Below, piece by piece: positions 25,047 through 35,302 of a stretch of 64,000 nt of DNA (the stretch's first letter is position 1; each line of letters begins with the position of its first letter). The position numbers and the translations under genes were made by a program. A model generated the notes under the pieces. That model did no database searches. It had not been told where the DNA came from and saw only the letters and a program-made list of their open reading frames with translations. Source of the stretch: Nissolia schottii (taxonomy: Eukaryota > Streptophyta > Magnoliopsida > Fabales > Fabaceae); assembly GCA_003254905.1 (NCBI GenBank), contig QANU01068452.1, forward strand, positions 95,825 to 159,824, in the 5' to 3' direction.

Positions 25047-27412
25047 TTTTTCTGAAAGCGGTATGAAGGATGACAATATTTCATACGTACATTACAAAAC
25101 AGTTGAGGAATATGTTCAAAGAAAGACAAATATGCTAACATTTGTATAGCCACATGCGATGATATAAACATTTGGCACGAACCTATTATATCGCTTATTC
25201 TTCTTCAGTTAGATGCTAAAACTAAGATATGAGCCATTCGGTCTAAACTGAAAGCAAAATGAAGGTTCACCATATGCTTAAGGTTAATATTTTAAATCTG
25301 TTTAGTAACAAAAACAAATTTTTTACATTGAGGAACATGACAATGTACCTATTCCTTTGCTTGTTGCGAAGTTGGAACTCCAAGTGAAAGTCGGACGTTA
25401 TGACAGTGTACCTATTCATTTGCTTATTGTGAAGTTGGAACTCCAAATGACAGGAGGACGTTTTCTCCTAGAAGTAAATACGAAGGAAGCCAATATGTAT
25501 CACGACAATAGGAAAACATTTGTGCAATATGAAGTAAGAAAAGAAAACATGCAAACATCAAAGGAAGTTAGTTAATTTTATTCAACATATTTCCCTGCTT
25601 CGTGTGCAGCTAACCTTGTCCAAGGTGAGGCAGACAATGTTGCTTCAGTTTTGATGTGAGGCAGAAAGGAAAAAAGAAGAGGCACAAAACTTTGATTCAA
25701 ATCATATCTGCCATCCATTTTTTCTGAAAGCAGTATGAAGGATGACAATATTTCATACGTACATTACAAAACAGTTGAGGAATATGTTCAAAGAAAGACA
25801 AATATGCTAACATTTGTATAGCCACATGCGATGATATAAACATTTGGCACGAACCTATTATATCGCTTATTCTTCTTCAGTTAGATGCTAAAACTAAGAT
25901 ATGAGCCATTCGGTCTAAACTGAAAGCAAAATGAAGGTTCACCATATGCTTAAGGTTAATATTTTAAATCTGTTTAGTAACAAAAACAAATTTTTTACAT
26001 TGAGGAACATGACAATGTACCTATTCCTTTGCTTGTTGCGAAGTTGGAACTCCAAGTGAAAGTCGGACGTTATGACAGTGTACCTATTCATTTGCTTATT
26101 GTGAAGTTGGAACTCCAAATGACAGGAGGACGTTTTCTCCTAGAAGTAAATACGAAGGAAGCCAATATGTATCACGACAATAGGAAAACATTTGTGCAAT
26201 ATGAAGTAAGAAAAGAAAACATGCAAACAACAAAGGAAGTTAGTTAATTTTATTCAACATATTTCCCTGCTTCATGTGCAGCTGACCTTATCCAAGGTGA
26301 GGCAGACAATGTTGCTTCAGTTTTGATGTGAGGCAGAAAGGAAAAAAGAAGAGGCACAAAGCTTTGATTCAAATCATATCTTCCATCCATTTTTTCTGAA
26401 AGCAGTATGAAGGATGACAATATTTCATAAGTACATTACAAAACAGTTGAGGAATATGTTCAAAGAAAGACAAATATGCCAACATTTGTATAATTACATT
26501 CGATGACATAAACATTTGGCATGAACATATTATATCGCTTATTGTTCTTCAGTTAGATGCTAAAATTAAGATATGAGCCACACGGTCTAAACTAAATGCA
26601 AAATGAAGGTTCACCATATGCTTAAGGTTAATATTTTAAATCTGTTTAGTAATAAAAACTATTTTTTTACATTGAGGAACATGACAATGTACCTATTCCT
26701 TTGCTTGTTGTGAAGTTGGAACTCCAAATGACGGGCGAACGTTTTCTCCTGGAAGCAAATACGAAGGAAGCCAATATGTATCACGACAATAGGAAAACAT
26801 TTGTGTAATATGAAGTAAGAAAAGAAAACATGCAAACAACAAAGGAAGTTAGTTAATTTTATTCAACATATTTCCCTGCTTCGTGTGCAGCTAACCTTGT
26901 CCAAGGTGAGGCAGACAATGTTGCTTCAGTTTTGATGTGAGGTAGAAAGGAAAAAAGAAGAGGCACAAAACTTTGATTCAAATCATATCTGCCATCCATT
27001 TTTTCTGAAAACAGTATGAAGGATGACAATATTTCATAAGTACATTACAAAACAGTTGAGGAATATGTTCAAAGAAAGACAAATATGCCAACATTTGTAT
27101 AACCATATGCGATGATATAAACATTTGGCACGAACCTATTATATCGCTTATTCTTCTTCAGTTAGATGCTAAAACTAAGATATGAGCCACATGGTCTAAA
27201 CTGAAAGCAAAATGAAGGTTCAACATATGCTTAAGGTTAACATTTTAAATCTGTTTAGTAACAAAAACAAAATTTTCACATTGAGGAACATGACAATGTA
27301 CTTATTCCTTTGCTTGTTGTGAAGTTGGAACTCCAAATGAGAGTCGGACGTTGTGACAGTGTACCCATTCCTTTGCTTGTTGTGAAGTTGGAACTCCAAA
27401 TGACAGGCAGAA
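25022..27412. repeat. Tandem 672-bp repeats upstream of RPA-like gene
   Basis: Four head-to-tail units start at 25022, 25694, 26366 and 26975 with GATTCAAATCATATCTGCC or a close variant. Periods are 672, 672 and 609; unit 3 lacks one copy of an internal 63-bp duplication. The fourth unit is cut at about 27412 by an LTR fragment. Each unit carries, on the minus strand, the ATG and first codons of RPA-like exon 1 plus its upstream DNA. So the promoter and start region was amplified while the rest of the gene stayed single. Units are nearly identical, implying recent expansion or homogenisation. Confidence 0.93.
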
Positions 27413-28394
27413 GTTGGTGAGAATTATGGGGTCAAGACACTGCAGGTGAGGCCCTTCAGGTGAGGCGCTACCTGGCTGTCACAATGCAGACTGTAAAGTG
27501 TGATTGTAGCGGTGTGGTCGCAGCTACGAGGGACAAGGGCGGAACCGCTACTAAGGCTTGCCTTATACCGCGGGAGGAAAGATGAGTTTTCAGAAAATGA
27601 TGAGTTTTGATACAGTAGTGTAGCTATGTGAATTGTATGACGGTATATGAGTTAGGTATATGAGTTAGGGACTAGGTTAGCAGACAGATGACGTAGATAA
27701 TGAAGAATAGGTTCCCCGATTGCCTAGTAATCTGGATAAAGCTTCTTAGGCTTAGTATGGATATTAATAACTAGTAGGATCATAGTATAACTGTGACACC
27801 TAGAGACCCCTGAGCGGCAGAATCATAATTGAGTATAAAACGAGTTACAAAGAGTAAGATTTCATACTGAGAACGCAGTGTTCTCATTCCCTACTCCTTT
27901 ATTGTTCTAGGCAAGTATGACAAGGATGTAGAGGACGTCAGAGCAGTGTAAGCAATACAAGTACGAGCAGCACTGAAGAAGATGGACATAGGAAGAAAAG
28001 AATCAGAGCTACGATAGAGATATCGCACTAGTCCTTAGTCAATAGGCTATATGTTTCTATTATTATGTAATTGTACGTAACATCTATGATATTACATGTG
28101 TAACTATTTGTGAATATATGGCATGGACCTTTGGTTGCTATGAATGTTGAATATACCTAATTAATATTAGTTAAGCAAGCTACGTTACCACTCATAATAT
28201 ATGTTCTGTCAAGAACCAGGCTCATATTTTATACTATGATACGTATCAAGTAAAGTTGAAAGTGGGTCAATATTTATGGGTAACTGTATTTTCAAACTCA
28301 TAAGCGGGACTAAGTATTATCCCAACCAAAAGAAATAACAACCTAGTCTGCAGATTTGCGACTTAAGCGTGGACCAGCTAGCTAGGGTGTTTCA
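27413..28394 (+). mobile_element. Truncated LTR, family 1
   Basis: This matches the 3' third of the LTR at 12330-15320, for example CACCTAGAGACCCCTGAGCG and the end GCTAGCTAGGGTGTTTCA. The 5' two thirds are missing; the left edge cuts the fourth tandem repeat. No target duplication can be tested. It is the same orientation as 12330-15320. Confidence 0.85.
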
Positions 28395-30437
28395 TTAGGT
28401 ATATTCTAGTCAAGTATTCCATGCTAGCATTCCTTACGTAAATTGAATATCATATATGCTTGTGTATGATTATGTGCATATATGTGATTTCATGTATGTT
28501 TATGTTCCATTATCTCATGCATGTTCATCCCAGTCATGTCGAGTCTAAGTGCGTCCATATTTTTTGCGATGTTAGAGTCATGTGACATTTGGAGGACCAA
28601 ATGTCTTAAGGGTGGGAGATTATAACAATCCATAGTTCCTAGGTTAAAAAAAGGGGAAATGAAGTTCACTGCAGTGGGCGCCCAAGGCTCGCTGTAGCAC
28701 CCAGGGAGAGCTGCAATGACACAAAAGTGAAGTCCTACATCGGAAGTTGTGTCTAGAGGGGGGAGCTCCCCTATAAATAAAAGTCTCCGCTGAGTATTTT
28801 TCTTTGCTAATTCACTAAGAGAGCTCTAAAGGTGCAAACTTTCTTCCAAAGTTCTAGTTATTTTTATTCTTTCTCTTTCTTTTCCTTTTGTCCATGGGGA
28901 AGCAGCGCTTCCACGTAGGGTGTTAAGAGCTCCCAGTGTCCATGCTCCTTAGTTGTCAACCATTTTCTAGGTGAGTGACTTTATTCACAGTCTATTTTGA
29001 AACCATGTAATTATTTAGAAATTATTTATTTTTATGCATGTTATTATGAGATCCTAGGATTTGAAAGTTATTATTTTCTTTTAATATTTATATTAAATTA
29101 GTTATTTATTTAAGAATTTTTTTGTTTATGAAACTAGTGATTAAATCCAGTTGGGTTAATTAAGTTTTTAGTCCCTGTAATATGAAAAAGTTTGGTTTTA
29201 GTCCTTCATGATAAGTTTTAGTCCCTGTAAAATGTGAAAATTTGATTTTGGTCCCTGTGGACGGTTGGTGATGGACAGTGATGACGTGTCAATTAACCCG
29301 TCATCAGGGACCATTTCTACATCACCGTTTATCACCAACTGTCCACAGGGACCAAAATCAAATTTTCACATTTTATAGGGACTAAAACTTGTCATGAGGG
29401 ACTAAAACCAAACTTTTTCATATTACAGGGACTAAAAACTTAATTAACCCAATGAAGTTATTTATGAAAAATTTATGAACTTATTTTAGAAAGTCATGAA
29501 AACTATTTTAGAACTACATGGGACCACATCTTTATTGCATTAAATATGTCATTTTGCATGTGTATGATTGTTTATGAGCAAGTTAAGTCATGTTATGCTA
29601 TCAATTATCAGTTAAAGTGTTAAGTTATCATGTTCATGTTATTTTGTGTTCTTTAAATTATTTCCATTGGAGTAGATATAGGATAGAACTATAAGTTAGC
29701 GACAATCCATGTTGACCCTGGTAAGATCATAACGTATAATAGGATTCATGTAGAATTAGGGTAAGTCCGTGAGGCCAAGACATGGCAGCCCGTGACTCTT
29801 AGTGTCATGTATCTTGTCATGTATATTAGGGCAAGACCATAAAGCTCGAATATTTCAAGAACAGATCAACCGTAATGCTCAGATTATTTATCTACAAAGC
29901 TCCCAACTTTTTCAAATTCTTTTATATACTATGTATTATAATTATATAATATTTTGATGGTTGATATTACATTATGTATTGCATTTGCATGTCATTTCTA
30001 CGAACTGTCCCATGTCGCCCTAGGGTCTGTCATTCACTGAGTGATGACTCACCCCTCATAAACCTTTTTTTTTCAAATAACGTCGGCGAAGATACTCCTC
30101 TTGTTCAGTAGATTCCAGGAGATCGGATTCTTGGTGAGTTTTATGTTGTTGTGGAGTATTCTTTAGTTTTATTTCAGTTATTAAAGATAATTTATTTTAT
30201 GTCAATTAGTAGAGTGCTCTAGTGAACTACAAGTAGAGTGTTTCATATTTTAATTATTTAATTTCGTGTCTTATGTAAGGATTTTATTTTATTTTATTTA
30301 TGATGTTCAGATTATTTTAAAAAGTTTTCTTATTATTTAGTTATAAAAGCTGTGAGCTTTCATGATTAGCACGTTAGGAGACTTTTGTAATGAAACTAGT
30401 CCCTTGTGTGTTGGTGGCAATTTCTGGAGTTGTCACA
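28395..30437 (+). mobile_element. Ty3/gypsy-like 3' relic: PPT plus LTR
   Basis: A purine tract (AAGGGTGGGAGA, ending 28620) is followed by TATAACAATCC, a decayed LTR start. A TATA box (CTATAAATAA, about 28772) and leader follow. The likely end is GGAGTTGTCACA (about 30426-30437), roughly inverse to the start. That gives an LTR of about 1.8 kb that also holds a 298-bp foldback element. The 226 bases before the PPT look like a retroelement 3' untranslated region; no pol frame remains. The right boundary is uncertain. Confidence 0.5.
29153..29450. mobile_element. Foldback MITE, Mutator-like
   Basis: A 298-bp near-perfect inverted repeat starts GGGTTAATTAAGTTTTTAG and ends with its complement. 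The two arms extend about 130 bases and meet near 29290-29310. Flanking 9-mers AATCCAGTT and AATGAAGTT match at seven of nine positions, consistent with a decayed 9-bp Mutator-type duplication. It is non-coding. It sits inside the LTR relic, so it is younger than that LTR. Confidence 0.85.
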
Positions 30438-31736
30438 ATAGAGTTGGGTCTGGTGGTAATGGTGTTGGTTGTGTCGGGGGAAGCTGTGGTGGTAGGGGTG
30501 ATGGTGACCAAAGTAAGGGATACGAGGGTGGTGACTGTGATAGTGGAACGGAATGGTAGGGTGATAATGGTGGCTGTGAAAATGGATTAAAATAAAATGA
30601 AGGATGGGATGGTGGTGGAGTGGTGAATGGAAACATGGTGGTGGTGGTGGTGGTGGTGAGAGACAAAGCTTTGGATGAGAGCACCAAATTGATAGAGATA
30701 GAAATCCTTAAAAACTACAGACTACTTCTAAGATATTAAATTTAGCTAAAATATTTTTTTTTTCTGTGATCCATTCATAGAAGGAGGGTTACATTTATAG
30801 GAAATACAAGATAATTTATAACATTATTATAACACATATGTCACTCATCATACATGACACATGTCATCATCCTATAATATCTTTAGAATATTGCTAATAT
30901 CCCCTATTATCTATTGTTTATTCCTATCATCTTGTCATATAAAACAATACAAGAATTCATTCTCCTTTCGATTAATATATCAGAATCAAGATTTTCTACT
31001 TTTTAAAATAAAAAATAGAGGAATTAATTCTCAATTTTATCATTTATTAAAAATAGTGAGATGAGATATATATAATAAATAATAAATAGTGAGATTTAAA
31101 ACATTAACTTCTACTTTTCATTTTAAAAAATAAAAATGCTACATATACACTCAATTTTATACACTCATACATAAATCATTAATAATGTACAAACTTTATT
31201 CTCATGAGTGCACAAACATTACAAACTTATAGATGATATTCTCAATTATGCTTAATTAAGCGCACAAACATTACAGGCATTAAAATCTAAACTTTATGTA
31301 TATAAATATAAGGTGTATGTATAATATACATTTTTTTAGTGTATATATAACCGGACTCTTTAAAAAATTAAGAAGGTCTTTAAAAAAAAAAAAACATCTT
31401 TCTCCGTCTTCTACTTCTATACTGGCTGGTGTTACTCAGCAGAACATATTTTCTTCCTTGCTAGTACAGTCCCTCTTAAAACTGCGTCGTTTCGATCGCG
31501 TTTTGTTCTGCTTCTGTGCCGTTTTCGTTCGGTCAAAGACGTGGTTCCGAGCCCTTCGGGGACACGCCGATTCTTCCAACAATTTTCATTGTCCAACGAA
31601 GCCGTTTCACATAATTCACCTCTCTCCGTCTCGCGCCTCGCTGCCACGGACCCACGGTGGCTCCTCTGCTCACCGCCACCGCCACCGCCACCGTCAAAGT
31701 CACCGTCACTGTCGGAGAATAATTAATTACAATAAA
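30438..31736. other. Intergenic, promoter side of the zinc-ribbon gene
   Basis: 30440-30665 is GT-rich, with GGT and GTG runs ending in a (GGT)n stretch at about 30636-30657. 30700-31390 is very AT-rich. 31400-31736 is CT/CG-richer and probably holds the promoter and 5' leader of the gene starting at 31737. Frames here are low complexity and not credible proteins. Confidence 0.5.
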
Positions 31737-34667
31737 ATGGATAATTCGGCGTTTAACAGAGACGGCCAACCCACCCGAACTTCTCACCCGTCATATTCTT
31801 GCTCTTCTCGGAGGGACGTCCGTTACAGGTTCTCTCCCTCTCTCCTTAATCCAATTTCGCTTTCCAATTTCCACGAACCGCAAAATCTTGCTTTGCTTTC
31901 TCTCACGGATATTGGCATTGGAATTTTTTACGGGCTCGAATGACTAACAAGTAAATTCATGAAATTCATGATTTTTTGCTTTAATTGAATTGCTTGATTT
32001 TGATTGTTTTTTTGTCCAGAATTAGAATTTGTGGTTACGAGGTTTTGCAAATTTATGGGTTTAATAATCTGAGTTTAAAAGGATATCTTAAGCTGTAATC
32101 GTATTATATAAAATTCCTCGTGTTATATGCAATTGCTAATTATTAGCATGATAGTTGTGGCTCACTCACTTTCCTGTAAGAAAAGCCTCGCTCTCTTGCA
32201 TTATTGAAGGGGCGATTTTTAATTGTTAGTGCTCGTTTTTTGATGCTTAATTGTTAGTGATCTGAGAAGGAATTTTCTATATTCGTGACTTAGCATTAGA
32301 TTGGGTTAAATAGAGACTCCAAATGAATTTTTCTGGGTTCAAACCCTCGAAGCGCCACGTTGAAGGAGGTTTTTATCTAAGGTCTTTGGTGCCTCTAAGG
32401 GCACCATACCCTTCCACTTCAAAAAATGTAATTAAGTATTGTATCAACTTAAAAATTGTCAAATAATCATAAGAATGTTCATAATGATACCTTAATTTAT
32501 GCTTGGTTATATAGTTTTCTCACTTTTTATTTTTGAAAATTGAATCCTCAAATTTGAACTAAAAAATTGAAAGTAGCCTATATAACCATGTAATTTGGGG
32601 ATTCGATTTTCAAAAATAAAAATTGACTAAACCTTGTAATTTAACATAAATTAAGGTATCATTGTGAATATTTTGATGATTATTTGACAATTTTTAAGTT
32701 GATACAATGCTAAATTACATTTTTTGAAGAGGGTATGATGCCCCGTAGGGGCACCTAAGAATTCACCTTTATCTAACCATCATCCCGGTATGAAGGATAC
32801 AATATTGCTGGTGGGAATACTTCAGTTGCTTAAGACCAGAAGATTGGTACTCTTAAGTCGTTTTGATGACTAGGAATTACTTGATCATTCGTGAATCAGA
32901 TGTTATGGCAATTGATACATAACATGGTACTATTTGTTGCTTATACTTTCCTTTTGTTGTGAATATACGGTTGGAAGTTACTCGGTCATAAGCATTTGCT
33001 TTTGGTAATTCCTGTATGAGATACTTCATCTTTTTTCCCTTTTAAAGGAAAGGAAAAGTGTCTACTTTTCTTTGTTTATTACTTTTTCTGCACTTGTTTT
33101 CTTGAGGAACTGCATATACTGCTACTAAATGCAGTTGCTTCCTTATTCTTCTTTATCTACTTTTCTTTCTTTATTACTTTTTCTGCACTTGTTTTCTTGA
33201 GGAACTGCATATACTGCTACTAAATGCAGTTGCTTCCTTATTCTTCTTTATTATTATCCATGACATGTTACTGTTTAAAGTCTCATTTGGTTTTGTTTCT
33301 TCTGTGTCCTTTCCTTGTAAATTGTTGATATTAGAAGATGTTTGGAGAACATGTGAAAATTGTGATAGTTTGTAGCGTAACCTTTCCTTGAGCTGTATAC
33401 CACGGTGGAGAGGTTCATGCATTGAAGGTTTAGTTCATATCGATGATCCATTTTCCATGGAAGATGAATGGGTTGTTTAGTCTCAATACTACAGCATTTG
33501 AAAAGTAACTACTCAGCAGCTTCTTTTTGGCTCTATGCGTGCAGAAATTTCTGCTTCAAAGAAACAGTTCATGTTATTTAACTAGGTTATATCAAGTTTG
33601 AATCATGACTGATGGTTGTGAGTTTGTGATACTGATGAAACTTTCATGGAATATATGTTCAATTGTTCACAAAAGATGATAGGAATGTGAACATAATTTA
33701 TTTTTTCTGGCTATTTACACATGGATCTCATGTTAAATTATGATCAATCTCCCACAAATAGTATGCTCAAGCTATATATGGATCTGAGAGGGTTAAGCAC
33801 CAAGCAGTGAAACAACTCGAATATAAAAGGAGTTACTTAGCTTCCCCTTCTAAGTTCTAAGCTTTTTAGCAACTTCTTTTACTCATTTTCCAATACCTGA
33901 TTGGTGGCCGATGGCTGAGTGTTTGAGGTTTTGAATGGCACTGTATGGGAAGTGTGGAAATGCTACAATTTTTAGCCACTTGAACTTGAAAATGGGGGAC
34001 TCTGGTTCCAGTCCATTTCCCTTTCATTGATAAGAATCCATAGCCATGTCTCTGTGCCCAAAAGGATTAGTCTCACACCAAGGGTGTGTGGATACTTTAG
34101 GGAGCCCCAAAAAAAATGAAGAAAAAGAACAGATAGTCACATCATTCTTCCAAATGCATATTCTCTCATTGTTTACATCAATATGTTGAAGAGTGACAGT
34201 ATTTTGATTATACGCACTTGAATCTGGTTTCTTGTTGTAATGAAATATCTTTTCTCTTTATTTTTGGCAGCTGTGGCAGTTGTGGTTATGAACTAAACCT
34301 ATCCTCATCAAACCGGAACACCTCATCCATTGGATCGAAATATGGGAAGTCCATAAAGCGAGGTATTATATCATTCTTCAATATTGATGATAGCAGATTT
34401 ACCCAGGTTGATGAAATTCAATGTGCACCCCATTTTTCCAAGCGCTCATGGGGTTTGTTCCGCCGAAGAACTAAGCTTCTTTGTCGCAAGTGTAGCAATC
34501 ATATTGGAAATGCAGATAATGCTTACACTACATCGTTCTCTCTTGTGTCCGACGGAGCAGAATCATTTCCTGGCACCGAGGCACCCAGTCATACAAAATA
34601 TGACATTCGGATCCGCGCCTTACAGCCTTCATCTTCCGAAGAATCTGGAATCCATGTGTTTGCTTGA
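31737..34667 (+). CDS. At4g08330-like zinc-ribbon protein
   Basis: Two exons: 31737-31828 and 34271-34667, total 489 nt, 162 residues plus TGA. Exon 1 starts MDNSAFNRDGQPTRTSHPSY and ends RRDVRYS across the splice (TACAG/GTTCTC ... TTGGCAG/CTGTGG). Exon 2 continues CGSCGYELNLSSSNR, GSKYGKSIKRGIISFFNID, then LLCRKCSNHIGNA. The CGSC and CRKC pairs, about 65 residues apart, look like a zinc-ribbon. The pattern is that of the plant family annotated as uncharacterised protein At4g08330, chloroplastic; I see no clear transit peptide here and the biochemical role is unknown. The frame is intact. The 2.4-kb intron carries a MITE (32381-32767) and a 95-bp tandem duplication (33061-33250). Confidence 0.92.
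32381..32767. mobile_element. MITE with 9-bp TSD in intron
   Basis: A 387-bp foldback element has arms of about 150 bases (left arm includes CTTCAAAAAATGTAATTAAG; right arm is its near complement). It is flanked by perfect 9-bp direct repeats TTTATCTAA (32372-32380 and 32768-32776). Ends are GGT...ACC. Nine-base duplications are typical of Mutator-like elements. It is non-coding and lies well inside the intron of the zinc-ribbon gene. Confidence 0.9.
33061..33250. repeat. 95-bp tandem duplication in intron
   Basis: Units at 33061-33155 and 33156-33250 begin TCTACTTTTCTTT and include GAGGAACTGCATATACTGC. They are almost identical, so the duplication is recent. Confidence 0.9.
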
Positions 34668-35302
34668 ATTGAAATACCTGGTAAAAGTTGTACCAAGTTC
34701 ATTAATATATGCAAAATTCTGGTTTGGCAAGGTTTGTTTTCCCCCTATAAAACATGATTAATAGCCGCATCTAAAGAGATGTAACTTGTAAGAATCAAAC
34801 TGAAAATTATGTTGGTGTGAGATTTAAGTCATTAAATTGGCAAAACTTCCAAGATACGATATTATGTCTGGGATGCAAAACAGAAAAACTAGGATAGAGT
34901 TCCTTTTGAAATTATCTGCTTTATAATGAGGTGCACACAATTGCTATATGACTTTAGATTTACATTTTCTGACATTGTCTTGAGACATTTTTTCATGTGT
35001 GGTGTGTCCATGATGAGTTTGGCTCGTGCCTAGGGTCTCTTCTCCACAATATGCATGGGGTACCTTTAAGAGAGAAATAAGCTGGAAGCTCTTAGCTCTC
35101 ACTGCTTAAGTCAATACTGACAATAAGGATAATAAGTGCTTCAGGGTTACCTTTACAACTATTTGACAATTTCCTGCATTACTAGTTGAATGTGATTACA
35201 TAGAAATTTAATAAACTTATTATAATAACTTAAAAAATAAACGAGAACAAACAAAATCCATTAGAAGTGTCATTTCTAAAGTCTTAGGTCTTAAGTTTTA
35301 CC
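34668..35302. other. Intergenic between convergent genes
   Basis: This holds the 3' flank of the zinc-ribbon gene and, from about 35158, the 3' flank of RLP1. The latter part is conserved with the RLP2 flank (57737-57877). No other gene is seen. Confidence 0.6.

Larger units (their letters stand above)
6335..27412 (-). mobile_element. Large degenerate Helitron (5' end unresolved)
   Basis: On the minus strand this has the parts of an autonomous plant Helitron: an RPA1-like gene (about 25046-23500), a Rep/helicase gene (about 17620-10103), and a 3' terminus with hairpin and CTAG next to T at 6335. Two family-1 LTRs are inserted (6458-9660 and 12330-15320). An F-box relic lies between RPA and Rep. 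The right limit given is where tandem repeats upstream of RPA are cut by an LTR fragment; I could not find a convincing 5' TC terminus. Nonsense codons, a frameshift and the insertions make it non-functional. Helitrons replicate by rolling circle through the Rep HUH nuclease and a 5'-3' helicase. Confidence 0.8.

Noticed and set aside
25357-26247. Two almost identical 72-codon plus-strand frames (25357 and 26029) as a duplicated gene
   Set aside because: They are 672 bases apart and simply part of the tandem repeats upstream of the RPA-like gene; the frame breaks in other units and shows no domain.
30362-30690. Glycine/valine-rich plus frames and a Pro/Thr-rich minus frame
   Set aside because: They are translations of GGT/GTG low-complexity DNA, with no start context, exon structure or family.
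31296-31943. 215-codon plus frame covering the zinc-ribbon gene leader
   Set aside because: It is low complexity and runs through the splice donor at 31829. The frame with family motifs starts at 31737 and joins exon 2 exactly.
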